Shown piece by piece: positions 11,659 to 22,232 of a stretch of DNA of 64,000 nt. The position numbers and the translations under genes were made by a program. The notes under the pieces are model-generated. The model ran no database searches. It saw only the letters and a list, made by a program, of their open reading frames with translations, and had not been told where the DNA came from. Origin of the DNA: Lumbricus terrestris (Eukaryota; Annelida; Clitellata; Crassiclitellata; Lumbricidae); contig OX457043.1 in NCBI GenBank assembly GCA_949752735.1, forward strand, positions 4,994,826 through 5,058,825. The letters are read 5' to 3'. Position 1 is the stretch's first letter, and every line of letters starts with the position of its first letter.

Positions 11659-13686
11659 CAGTGGCGGCGCCAGACACTTTTTATAGCCATGGCATAGCCA
11701 GGGCAGTCATTCATAAAACATGAAACAAGTGACCAGGGCAGAGGGCGAGTCGCGTGCTACATGTAGGTAGTACGGACTTAAATAAGCCTATAATTTTGCG
11801 CTTCCGTGCTTGCCACAAATCACACACCTTACACTATTACGGTTGGCTGGTCAGAGGATCAAATGGGCGAAGCCATAAAACCGAACACCTTGACATTTGA
11901 AAAGCAAATCTTAGAAACCTTATACAGGGTGGGCAATAAAAAAGACCCCCTAAAGTGTTTTGCCAATATCTTGGCCAGAAGTTAAAAAATAATAACATTT
12001 TACAGGCTTAAAGACGATTCATATTTGCGTAGAGTGGCCAGATTTCACCGCAATATTTCAAACAGAACATGAGTTATATCACTTTCAGTGAGACAACCGA
12101 CTTTTTGACGAATCAAAAACATAATGCAACAAAAATTAGCAACCAAGCGATTTTTATGTTTCATCTCAAATAATAATATTGTTGTTATCAAATTAACGTG
12201 ATAGTACATTACATCCTGTGTTCAATGTGTCCACCACCAATGCCCACACTTGTTTTGAGTCTTTGGCACAGTTTTGATGGACTTGGTGATGTGTTCCAGA
12301 GATAAATCTTCCCAATCATCTCCAATGCGACCATCAGTTTTCAGTCTCTTATCTTATCGTTCTTGGTTTTGGCCGCGGATTACGGTATTTCTCGAGCATT
12401 AGCTCTCCACAGTTGATAAAATTATCGGGTTCAAATCCGGACATTTGAAACCATTGGTTCTTCTCAATGAAACCAGTACAGTAATATTGACATTGAACCG
12501 ATCTCCTTTCATAAACGGCACTTTATTTTCTTAACTCTCTGTTTCAATTTAGCTCTTCATTTCTCTGCAATCACTATTTAACTGAGTGAGCGGCGATTGC
12601 TGCTTTATCTCCAAGACCTTGCTCATGAAGTGTATGGATACAAATTGTGCGTGCCATCGACACCTTGGGAATTTTAATTTGATAGAAATTTCGATTTTAT
12701 TATTTTTAAAACAAAATTGTTAATCAGAAAATTTCTTTATTTACCAACTTAACAGTCATCTTGATAAAAAATGATGTCACAGCGACTTGCAGTTATGCTG
12801 GTACCTGCTTTTTCTAAACAATAATAACGATTCTCTGTCAATAACAAGTTTACTTGACACCAATTAATTGAGATGTTACTTAATGAATTCGTTTTTGGTT
12901 ACTTTTTGTTGCGTCATGTTTTTGAATCGTCATAATTATAACAGTGAGTGGTCTCACTAAAAGTGATATAATTTTTGTTCTGTCTGAATATTTTAATGAA
13001 ATCTGGCCATCATGTGTAAATATGAATTGTCTTTAAGCCTGTAAAATTTCATTTAAAATTACTACCTCTGGCCAAGATTATGGGCAAAAAAATTTAGGTT
13101 CATTTTATGGCCCAACCTGTAGACCATTCTCTGTGACTTAGTGAAGCATTGCAAATCCGTTTTCGAGTACTAAGCTTATTTCGAAAGCAAAGCGTTCAGC
13201 AAATAAAGTGGGCCTAACAGAGTCAGGTATATAGGTCTATTGTTTACGTAAATGCTTACGCTTCATTTGAAAAACAACAAAGCGACAGCTGGGCCTACGC
13301 TGTCAGTTGTATACAGCAATGTGGATAAACAGCAGCAGAATTTTTGCCCTGCCAGAATTTTTCTTTGTCAGAACGCTAGCCCTACCAAAATTTTATGGTT
13401 TTTACCCTGCCAGAATTTTTGCTCTGCCAGAACTTTTGCCCTGCCAGAAAATTGCCCTGCCATATCTTGTTCTCTTCATGAACGTTTGCCCTGCCAGAAT
13501 TTTGCCCTGCCAGAACTTTTGCCCTGCCAGTGAGCGGACGGACGTGAACAGTAAGAAGCAATATGCCCGAACAAATTCTCCCAGGGTCAAATTTCTGGCA
13601 GGGCAACGACCAGGGCAACAGCCAGGGCAAAGGCTTTTTTTACCAGGGCATTTGCCCTGCCATGCCCTGGCGTAGCGCCGCCACTG
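11659..13686 (+). mobile_element. hAT-type composite element copy A, 2,028 bp
   Basis: Termini CAGTGGCGGCGC/GCGCCGCCACTG with a perfect 8-bp duplication CTTCTATG (11651-11658 and 13687-13694). A mariner-like element is nested at 11,925-13,119. The right part (13,330-13,670) is a run of diverged ccctgccagaa repeats, with inverted cagggca copies near the end. No hAT transposase is seen, so mobility needed a helper. An inverted copy with a different duplication lies at 22,233-24,090. Confidence 0.9.
11925..13119. mobile_element. Mariner/IS630-type element nested in copy A
   Basis: Ends CAGGGTGGGCAATAAAAAAG and ...ATGGCCCAACCTG, flanked by TA. The interior keeps a decayed transposase trace (minus-strand-like copy of TGGGHIEH near 12,230) and subterminal blocks such as ttacaggcttaaagac. 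The reading frame is broken throughout. Confidence 0.78.
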
Positions 13687-13694
13687 CTTCTATG

Positions 13695-14370
13695 ATTTAC
13701 GTTCTTGTGAATTGTTTGAATTGCATAACTTTCTCATCTTTCGTACTGCATAACTGTTTACTGTAACCGGATGCGGGTTATTTGATAAACGAAATTATAA
13801 TCACAGATCCTATCAGGACTAGTTAGTTGTTCAGTGGACATTATCTGCAAATCATCATGGGCTGGGCTAGTAGAAATTCAGGGAAGTATTTTCTACTATG
13901 GGCAAAAATGACGGCAAATTCACACCATGTCTTGCGCAGATGAAGATAAATGAGACAGACAGACAGAGATGAATAAAGATACAAAGATCAAAGAAATTTT
14001 AGAGTTTGGAGCAAAAGACTAGAAAAACGGGTCATTATAAATTTTTCGGGAGAAGGAGCAAATTTTGGTCACACACGAAAGGGGTAAGATGTTTCTACTC
14101 ATATTCAATTAAAGTATCGATAATTGGCTGGAAAAAATAGAGACAACGCGAGTAAATCAAATTATTATTTTTGTTGAATCTTTTCGTTTACTTGTATAAC
14201 ACACACAAGGAAATTGTTATTCACAGCACAAGATAACCTTTTTTATTGCAAGCAACAATTATTGAGCATAGAGGAATTATTGTCTCATTCTTTGCAAAAC
14301 CATGCATTATGATGAACTTCGATTAGACTATCATTCCGTTTTATATAAATGAGAGTCACGAGACTGATAA
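13695..14370. other. No gene recognised; start of the region homologous to the 3' flank of GRP-B
   Basis: Mostly AT-rich single-copy-looking DNA, with a fragment of the 11,222 MITE family near 13,990-14,070. Confidence 0.5.
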
Positions 14371-14770
14371 AATTGATAACGTCCTTGAACGAAAAACTGC
14401 TAATTCAAAAGCGCTACGACAAAATGACAAAATAAAAATTATCTCGCCCAAACTTATTTCCAGTGTTTCTAATCCACTTTCACTTTACATAGGCCTGTAA
14501 AAAGAAGTAAAAAGTCTTCATGAGAAGAAGTTCCGTTCTGCTAGAGCCACGAACAATATCAAAGCACAGATTGGAAGCCGGTCATTGTTCTATTCAATAA
14601 AGATATACCATATTAACGAATAATATTAGGCTTGACGAGGCGTTTAATGCATTTAGATTGAATGCAAGAAGCAATTGACCAAAAGCATGAGACTACGAAA
14701 GCATTTTCATTTTTTGCCGAATGAACAAAGATGCGATTGGAGAAGAAAGTTAAACAATATTAAATCATAC
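14370..14770 (-). other. 3' UTR/downstream flank of GRP-A, duplicated at 26,690-27,086
   Basis: Patches such as aacttatttcc-g--tttctaat, ttaatgcattgag, gcaagaagcaattgac and gccgaatgaacaa occur in the same order here and at 26,690-27,086. Homology therefore extends about 400 bases past the stop codons. This is direct evidence that GRP-A and GRP-B arose by tandem duplication. Confidence 0.8.
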
Positions 14771-17700
14771 TTAGAAACCGAAAAAGAAACCGCGACCTCT
14801 GTCAGCAGTTCCTCCACCCGCTGCAACATTAGGTCTATTTCCCAATCCACCTGTAGCTCCGCCTCCACCAATACCTCCTCCACCTCCCATTCCACCTGGA
14901 GGTCCGCCTCCTCCCCCTCCTATTCCACCTGGAGGTCCGCCTCCTCCTACTCCCATTCCACCTGGAGGTACGCCTCCTCCACCTCCCATTCCACCTGGAG
15001 GTCTGCCTCCTCCACCTCCCATTCCACCTGTAGGTCCGCCTCCTCCACCACCTCCAATTCCACCTCCCATTCCACCTCCCATTCCACCTCCCATTCCACC
15101 TCCCATTCCACCTCCCATTCCACCTCCTATTCCACCTCCCATTCCACCTCCCATTCCACCTCCCATTCCTCCTCCCATTCCACCTCCCGTTCCACCTCCC
15201 GTTCCACCTCCCGTTCCACCTCCCGTTCCACCTCCCGTTCCACCTCCCGTTCCACCTCCCGTTCCACCTCCCATTCCACCTCCCATTCCACCTCCCATTC
15301 CACTTCCCATTCCACCTGCAGGCCCGCCTCCTCCACCTCCCATTCCACCTCCCATTCCACCTCCCATTCCACCTCCCATTCCACCTCCCATTCCACCTCC
15401 CATTCCACCTCCCATTCCACCTCCCATTCCACCTCCCATTCCACCTCCCATTCCACCTCCCATTCCACCTCCCATTCCACCTCCCATTCCACCTCCCATT
15501 CCACCTCCCATTCCACCTGTGGCTCCGCCTCCACCGACTCCCGTTCCTCCTGTTGGTCCTCCACCTCCACCTCCCATTCCACCTGTAGCTCCACCTCCTC
15601 CTCCACCCTCTATTCCACCTGTACCTCCACCACCTATTCCACCTGTACCTCCACCTCCTCCTCCACCTCCTATTCCACCTGTAGCTCCACCTCCTCCTCC
15701 ACCTCCTATTTCACCTGTACCTCCGCCACCTCCTCCACCTCCCATTCCACCTGTAGCTCCACCTCCTCCTCCACCTCCTATTCCACCTATAGCTCCGCCA
15801 CCTCCTCCACCTTCCATTCCACCTGTAGCTCCACCTCCACCTCCTATTCCACCTGTACCTCCGCCACCTCCTCCACCTCCTATTCCACCTGTACCTCCAC
15901 CACCTCCTCCACCTCCTATTCCACCTGTACCTCCGCCACCTCCTCCACCTTCCATTCCACCTGTAGCTCCACCTCCACCTCCTATTCCACCTGTACCTCC
16001 GCCACCTCCTCCACCTCCTATTCCACCTGTACCTCCGCCACCTCCTCCACCTCCCATTCCACCTGTAGCCCCACCTCCACCTCCTATTCCACCTGTAGTT
16101 CCACCTCCTCCTTCACCTCCCATTCCACCTGTAGCTCCATCACCTCCTCCACCTCCTATTCCACCTGTACCTCCGCCACCTCCTCCACCTTCCATTCCAC
16201 CTGTAGCTCCACCTCCTATTCCACCTGTACCTCCACCTCCTCCTCCACCTCCTATTCCACCTGTACCTCCACCTCCTCCTCCACCTCCTATTCCACCTGT
16301 ACCTCCACCTCCTCCTCCACCTCCTATTCCACCTGTACCTCCACCTCCTCCTCCACCTCCTATTCCACCGGTAGCTCCACCTCCTCCTCCACCCTCTATT
16401 CCACCTGTACCTCCACCACCTATTCCACCTGTACCTCCTCCTCCTCCACCTCCTATTCCACCTGTAGCTCCACCTCCTCCTCCACCCTCTATTCCACCTG
16501 TACCTCCACCTCCTCCTCCACCCTCTATTCCACCTGTACCTCCACCACCTATTCCACCTGTACCTCCACCTCCTCCTCCACCTCCTATTCCACCTGTACC
16601 TCCACCTCCTCCTCCACCCTCTATTCCACCTGTACCTCCACCACCTATTCCACCTGTACCTCCACCTCCTCCTCCACCTACTATTCCACCTGTAGCTCCA
16701 CCTCCTCCGCCACCTCCTATTCCACCTATACCTCCGCCACCTCCTCCACCTTCCATTCCACCTGTATCTCCACCTCCACCTCCTATTCCACCTGTAGCTC
16801 CACCTCCTCCGCCACCTCCTATTCCACCTGTACCTCCACCTCCTCCTCCACCTCCTATTCCACTTGTACCTCCACCTCCTCCGCCACCTCCTATTCCACC
16901 TGTACCTCCACCACCTATTCCACCTGTACCTCCACCTCCTCCTCCACCTCCTATTCCACCTGTACCTCCACCACCTATTCCACCTGTACCTCCACCTCCT
17001 CCTCCACCTCCTATTCCACCTGTAGCTCCACCTACTCCGCCACCTCCTATTCCACCTGTAGCTCCACCTCCTCCTCCACCTCCTATTCCACCTGTAGCTC
17101 CACCTCCTCCTCCACCCTCTATTCCACCTGTACCTCCACCTCCTCCTCCACCTCCTATTCCACCTGTACCTCCACCTCCTCCTCCACCCTCTATTCCACC
17201 TGTACCTCCACCACCTATTCCACCTGTACCTCCACCTCCTCCTCCACCTCCTATTCCACCTGTACCTCCACCTCCTCCTCCACCCTCTATTCCACCTGTA
17301 CCTCCACCACCTATTCCACCTGTACCTCCACCTCCTCCTCCACCTACTATTCCACCTGTAGCTCCACCTCCTCCGCCACCTCCTATTCCACCTATACCTC
17401 CGCCACCTCCTCCACCTTCCATTCCACCTGTATCTCCACCTCCACCTCCTATTCCACCTGTAGCTCCACCTCCTCCGCCACCTCCTATTCCACCTGTACC
17501 TCCACCTCCTCCTCCACCTCCTATTCCACTTGTACCTCCACCTCCTCCGCCACCTCCTATTCCACCTGTACCTCCACCACCTATTCCACCTGTACCTCCA
17601 CCTCCTCCTCCACCTCCTATTCCACCTGTACCTCCACCACCTATTCCACCTGTACCTCCACCTCCTCCTCCACCTCCTATTCCACCTGTAGCTCCACCTC

Positions 17701-18687
17701 CTCCGCCACCTCCTATTCCACCTGTAGCTCCACCTCCTCCTCCACCTTCTAATCCACCTGTACCTCCACCACCTATTCCACCTGTACCTCCACCTCCTCC
17801 TCCACCTCCTATTCCACCTGTAGCTCCACCTCCTCCGCCACCTCCTATTCCACCTGTACCTCCACCTCCACCTCCTATTCCACCTGTACCTCCACCACCT
17901 ATTCCACCTGTACCTCCACCTCCTACTCCACCTCCTATTCCACCTGTAGCTCCACCTCCTCCGCCACCTCCTATTCCACCTGTAGCTCCACCTCCTCCTC
18001 CACCTCCTATTCCACCTGTACCTCCACCACCTATTCCACCTGTACCTCCACCTCCTCCTCCACCACCCCCTATTCCACCTGTAGCTCCACCTCCTCCGCC
18101 ACCTCCTATTCCACCTGTACCTCCACCTCCTCCTCCACCTCCTATTCCACCTGTAGCTCCACCTCCTCCTCCACCTTCTATTCCACCTGTACCTCCACCA
18201 CCTATTCCACCTGTACCTCCACCTCCTCCTCCACCTCCTATTCCACCTGTAGCTCCACCTCCTCCGCCACCTCCTATTCCACCTGTAGCTCCACCTCCTC
18301 CTCCACCTTCTATTCCACCTGTACCTCCACCACCTATTCCACCTGTACCTCCACCTCCTCCTCCACCACCCCCTATTCCACCTGTACCTCCACCTCCTCC
18401 TCCACCTCCTATTCCACCTGTACCTCCACCTCCTCCACCTCCTATTCCACCTGTATCTCCACCTCCTCCTCCACCCCCTATTCCACCTGTACCTCCACCT
18501 CCTCCACCTCCTATTCCACCTGTATCTCCACCTCCTCCTCCTCCACCCCCTATTCCACCTGTACCTCCACCTCCTCCTCCACCTCCTATTCCACCTGTAC
18601 CTCCACCTCCTCCTGCGCTTGGAGTTGTTCGACCGACAGTCTGGCATTCTTGCGTTGTCGGTGTTGTTGGCTGGCCGCCTGTTTGAT
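14771..18687 (-). CDS. GRP-A: giant glycine-rich repeat protein, main (last) exon
   Basis: The exon is open for 1,304 codons, from a splice acceptor (ttacttttag, end at 18,687, phase 1) to TAA at 14,771-14,773. It begins QTGGQPTTPTTQECQTVGR, which contains the only cysteine. About 1,000 residues of glycine-rich repeats follow (units such as GGIGGGGGGGGT, with E, A, V and M variants). A block of GGGM/GGGT tetrapeptides is next (about 15,053-15,515), then PPGGMGG repeats, and a unique tail ending GRGFFFGF. The N-terminal motif and tail are shared with GRP-B, which fixes strand and frame although other frames are also open. No signal peptide exon was found, so the 5' end is missing here. The family is unknown to me; composition suggests a structural or adhesive secreted polymer (inference). 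The glycine codons are mostly GGA/GGT/GGC arranged as tandem DNA repeats. Its alternative reading as a proline-rich plus-strand protein is less likely, because that frame has no conserved ends. Confidence 0.8.
15053..15515 (-). repeat. 12-bp tandem array encoding (GGGM/GGGT)n in GRP-A
   Basis: The plus strand shows cattccacctcc repeated about 38 times, with a cgttccacctcc (Thr) sub-block at about 15,188-15,270. On the minus strand each unit encodes four residues, three Gly and one Met or Thr. One 27-base interruption (tgcaggcccgcctcctcca) splits the array near 15,320. Confidence 0.95.
16350..17750 (-). repeat. 666-bp higher-order repeat within GRP-A
   Basis: A rare variant string (cctactattcc, then tatacctccg, ccttccattcc, gtatctccacc and acttgtacct) occurs at about 16,677 and again 666 bases later at about 17,343, in the same order. 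The gap is 222 codons, so the duplication is in frame. It indicates a recent unequal exchange inside the coding array. Confidence 0.85.
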
Positions 18688-19130
18688 CTAAAAGTAACAC
18701 AGACAAAAAATCTCTTGTTAATTATTGTTCTTGGTCATAGTCGATAGTTGATTATGGCTCTGCATCTATTCAGCATGTGTGTTGGTCGGCTGTTTAGACA
18801 ACTGCAAGGTGTCCACATCTTGACCCGTTAATAAAATTACGTCGAGATTTCTGCACCAACAGATCCAATTCCACTAGAATGAATGTCTTTTCAGCACGCT
18901 TCTATATAGGGAGTGAAGCTAGGATGAGGTGGCGAGTTTGGTTTCACAGCGCTTATAGTTCTGAAGCCAAGCGAAAGGAAGTCTCTAACATGTCATACCC
19001 TCTGCCTCTGGGTATGAAGTGCAGGCACTGCTTGCCTTCTTCCTTTTCTTCCTCCTCTTCATCATTATCATCATCTTGATCATGTTCGTCATTATCATTC
19101 TCATCGTTGTCGTCGTCATCATCATCATTG

Positions 19131-19181
<51 letters not shown>

Positions 19182-19556
19182 ATCATCTTTCTTATCTTTT
19201 ACAGTGTTTTAAAACAGCTTACTGTTTGTACTTTCGTCCATTGTCTTTTTTATTCTCCTGTAGGCTATAATATCAATTCTCTTTTTATTACTAGGCCTAC
19301 ATCGTCGGAAGATTTTCAGGGCGTAACCTTCTTATTTTAAAAAGTTAGCGTGTACCTTGTGTTGGTATAGTGATGTCTATGTTCTGTGACACCACTATAA
19401 CAACCAGCGTACTTGATTTGTCCTTGGTTTAGAAATGTGTACCATGTTTCGGTTCAGTGACTATCCTACGTTCTGCGGCATCGTATTATAACCGGTTTAC
19501 TGCATTGAGTTTCAAATCTTGAGGCCCTTGCATAGGTTTTGGTTATTGTTCCAATA
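18688..19556. other. Upstream flank of GRP-A with an (ATC)n microsatellite
   Basis: The intron upstream of the GRP-A exon starts here. A CAT/ATC array (about 19,042-19,181) produces open frames of poly-Asp, poly-Met or poly-Ser that are not genes. A TATA-like ctatatag lies at 18,902-18,909, but no signal-peptide exon could be found after it. Confidence 0.6.
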
Positions 19557-22125
19557 CAGTGGTGTGCAAAAGTCTGGAACCACCTAGAAATATCGTGTTT
19601 TTTCGACTTTCCAGCCTGTTAATCGCATATTTTCATATGCCCATTACAAACTTTTGTGTGTAACATCATGGGGGATATATTTGGCTATTAGAATCAACTT
19701 TTTATTCTAGGTTGAACCAAATTTTACAATTTTTTTCTTGGAAGTTGCCATGGTAATGGATTTGTGTGTGTAAATCTCATAATTTGTACCATAGATTGAG
19801 TATTCGCATATTACGAATATTAAGATTTTCAAATATTCACGAATATTGACGAATATTAAAACTGCCAACGAATATTATATTCGTAAAATATTAGATCTAT
19901 GTTCTTTCAGGAAATTTTTTATTCTTCATTTTTTTAAAAGAAAATGTTTAACTTTTACTGAATGAATTGTACGTAATTGAATTAGACTACGCATAGGCCT
20001 ATATCAATAAGTTACAATAACTTTAATAGATTTATTGTTAAAAACTTCCAGGTCTCTGCTTGGTCTGGCCAATGTGACCATGCAACATTCATAGGTCTAT
20101 CACATTCGATACTTAATGTTAGTCACTTTGTCTGACTTCTGACCATCCTCCCCAACTGAAAAAAGGCTGAGCCACTGATGGCAGTTGGTAAGTGGCAGCA
20201 ATAGTAGGCTAAATTTGAAATAAACTTTAACTGCCTATATAATAGTAACTGCAAATTGATACAGTACGGTAGTTTTATAGTCTATCAGTCTAGCAGGATG
20301 AGTAAATATAAATGCCAACGCTGGAAATAATAGTGCCAGATTAGGCTACAAGCAAAAATTATCCCGATCTCAGCATATTAAGCACATCGCATATTTTAAT
20401 TCAGTGAATGCCATGGAGACAAACAGAAACTTAAACTGCTTTACCGGGTGACATTGTGGTTTCGATGGTTCACTTTAATTCGTTAACGAATATTTGCGAA
20501 TATTTGCGAATATTTACGAATATTAAAAAATCTTAATATTCACGAATATTTACGAATATTAAACGCAAAAGTCACGAATACTCAATCTATGATTTGTACT
20601 AATTTTGGCCATTGGTGTAAAAATATATTAGTGTGGTTACAACAGGTCATGTGTGGTATGAATTCGTGTATAATCATTCATTTATTCATTCATTCATTTG
20701 AACAATTTATATAGCGCCCCGGCCTTCAAGGAGACTACTCAGAGGCGCTCCCAGTCCAACCACGGCTAAAAAGACAGGTTTTCGAGCAACTGATAGAAAG
20801 CAGGCAAATTATTCCGAGGTATGCAGTAAGTGTAGTAGCCTACTATTCACTTAGTTGGCATTGAAAAGGAAGTTTTGTGGACAGTTATGCCTCAGCATTT
20901 GGTGAGTCACCCTTTATTCTTGATCACTTGTCTGCACTGTGTCTGCATTGAGTACACCATCTTAACGAGGTGGTCATGGGTAAAATATTTTGCCTGGTGG
21001 CGATGAGCTACTCACTCAGCTCGCAATTACTGGTGGGATTTCTCTTTGATATCTTTAAGGCTATTTTGTGCCAGGAATTCTCAATCGGATTCCAATACGG
21101 GGACTGGACAAGTGGACAGACCAGTCCAGCGTCCTGATGTTGATCTGACACTTCCAGTCTGGGCTGCTTGGCTGCCATTGGAGCAGGATGCCTTCACGTC
21201 ATCGATGGAATGGTTAACGCAACCAAGAAAAGTGGGAATACTGCAGAATTGCAGGGCACCATCAGCACAACAGCTATTCCAGGATCAGTTCTTCTCTTAT
21301 GATGACAGCGCAACATGCCATCGCGCCAAACTGTTCACTCACTGGAAGTGTCAGATCAACATCAGGACGCAGGACTGGTCTGTTCACTTGTCCAGTCCCC
21401 GTATTGGAATCCGATTGAGAATTCCTGGCACAAAATAGCCTTAAAGATATCAAAGAGAAATCCCACCAGTAATTGCGAGCTGAGTGAGTAGCTCATCGCC
21501 ACCAGGCAAAATGTTTTACCCATGACCACCTCGTTAAGATGGTGTACTCAATGCAGACACGGTGCGGACAGGTGATCAAGAATAAGGGGTGGCTCACCAA
21601 ATGCTGAGGCATAACTGTCCACAAAACTTCCTTTTCAATGCCAACTAAATGATTAGTACTACACTTACTGTATACCTCGGAATAATTTGCCTGCTTTCTA
21701 TCAGTTGCTCGAAAACCTGTCTTTTAGCCGTGGTTGGACTGGGAGCACCTCTGAGTAGTCTCTTTGAAGGCCGGGGCGCTATATAAATTGTTCAAATGAA
21801 TGAATGAATAAATGAATGATTATAAACGAATTCATACCACACATGACCTGTTTTAACCATACTAATATATTTTTACACCAATGGCCAAAGAAGTACAAAT
21901 TACGAGATTTACCTACAAAAAACCATTGCCATGGCAACTACCAAGAAAATATTTGTAAAATTTGGTTCAACCTAGAATAAAAAGTTGATTCTAATAGCCA
22001 AATATATCTTCCATGATGTTACACACGAAAGTTTGTATTGGGCACATGAAAATATGCGAGTAAGAGGCTGGAAAGTCGAAAAAACACGATATTTCTAGGT
22101 GGTTCCAGACTTTTGCACACCACTG
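19557..22125. mobile_element. Tc1-type foldback element with 0.79-kb inverted arms
   Basis: Ends CAGTGGTGTGCAAAAGTCTGG and its reverse complement, flanked by TA on both sides. The two arms (19,557-about 21,160 and about 21,342-22,125) are near-perfect inverted copies once an 802-bp nested insertion in the left arm is removed. The loop and inner right arm hold a decayed Tc1 transposase on the plus strand: YDDSATCHRAK (about 21,296-21,330) and then, frame-shifted, NPIENSWHK (about 21,405-21,432), equivalent to the usual QDNAPCHTAK and PDLNPIENLW motifs. Both arms also carry the 3' end of a CR1-like LINE (20,664-20,790 and its mirror). It is non-autonomous. Confidence 0.88.
19790..20591. mobile_element. 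hAT-type MITE, 802 bp, nested in the foldback left arm
   Basis: Termini CATAGATTGAGTATTCG and CGAATACTCAATCTATG, with a perfect 8-bp duplication ATTTGTAC (19782-19789 and 20592-20599). The mirror position in the right arm has a single copy of this octamer and no insert, so the empty site is preserved in the same element. The subterminal regions are rich in tattcgtgaatatt-type repeats. Confidence 0.92.
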
Positions 22126-22232
22126 TAGGTTCAGTTAAATTTGTGTCTGGGATAATCCAAGCGAGGTCGTGGACCAATGGTGCTCTACTGCACACTGCGA
22201 CCTGCTTGACGTCGAGTATTCATCTTTCTATA

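Noticed and set aside
14675..17752. Long Ser/Thr-rich open frame on the plus strand
   Set aside because: Shadow of the same repeat array in another frame.
15519..18686. Long proline-rich open frame on the plus strand (PPPPPPIPPV repeats)
   Set aside because: Reverse frame of GRP-A; it has no conserved ends, while the minus-strand frame has the motif and tail shared with GRP-B.
18902..18909. TATA-like ctatatag as a promoter for GRP-A
   Set aside because: No initiator methionine with a signal peptide or a fitting donor follows before the acceptor at 18,688; chance is likely in AT-rich DNA.
18953..19186. Poly-Asp/poly-Met frames
   Set aside because: Produced by a CAT/ATC microsatellite.
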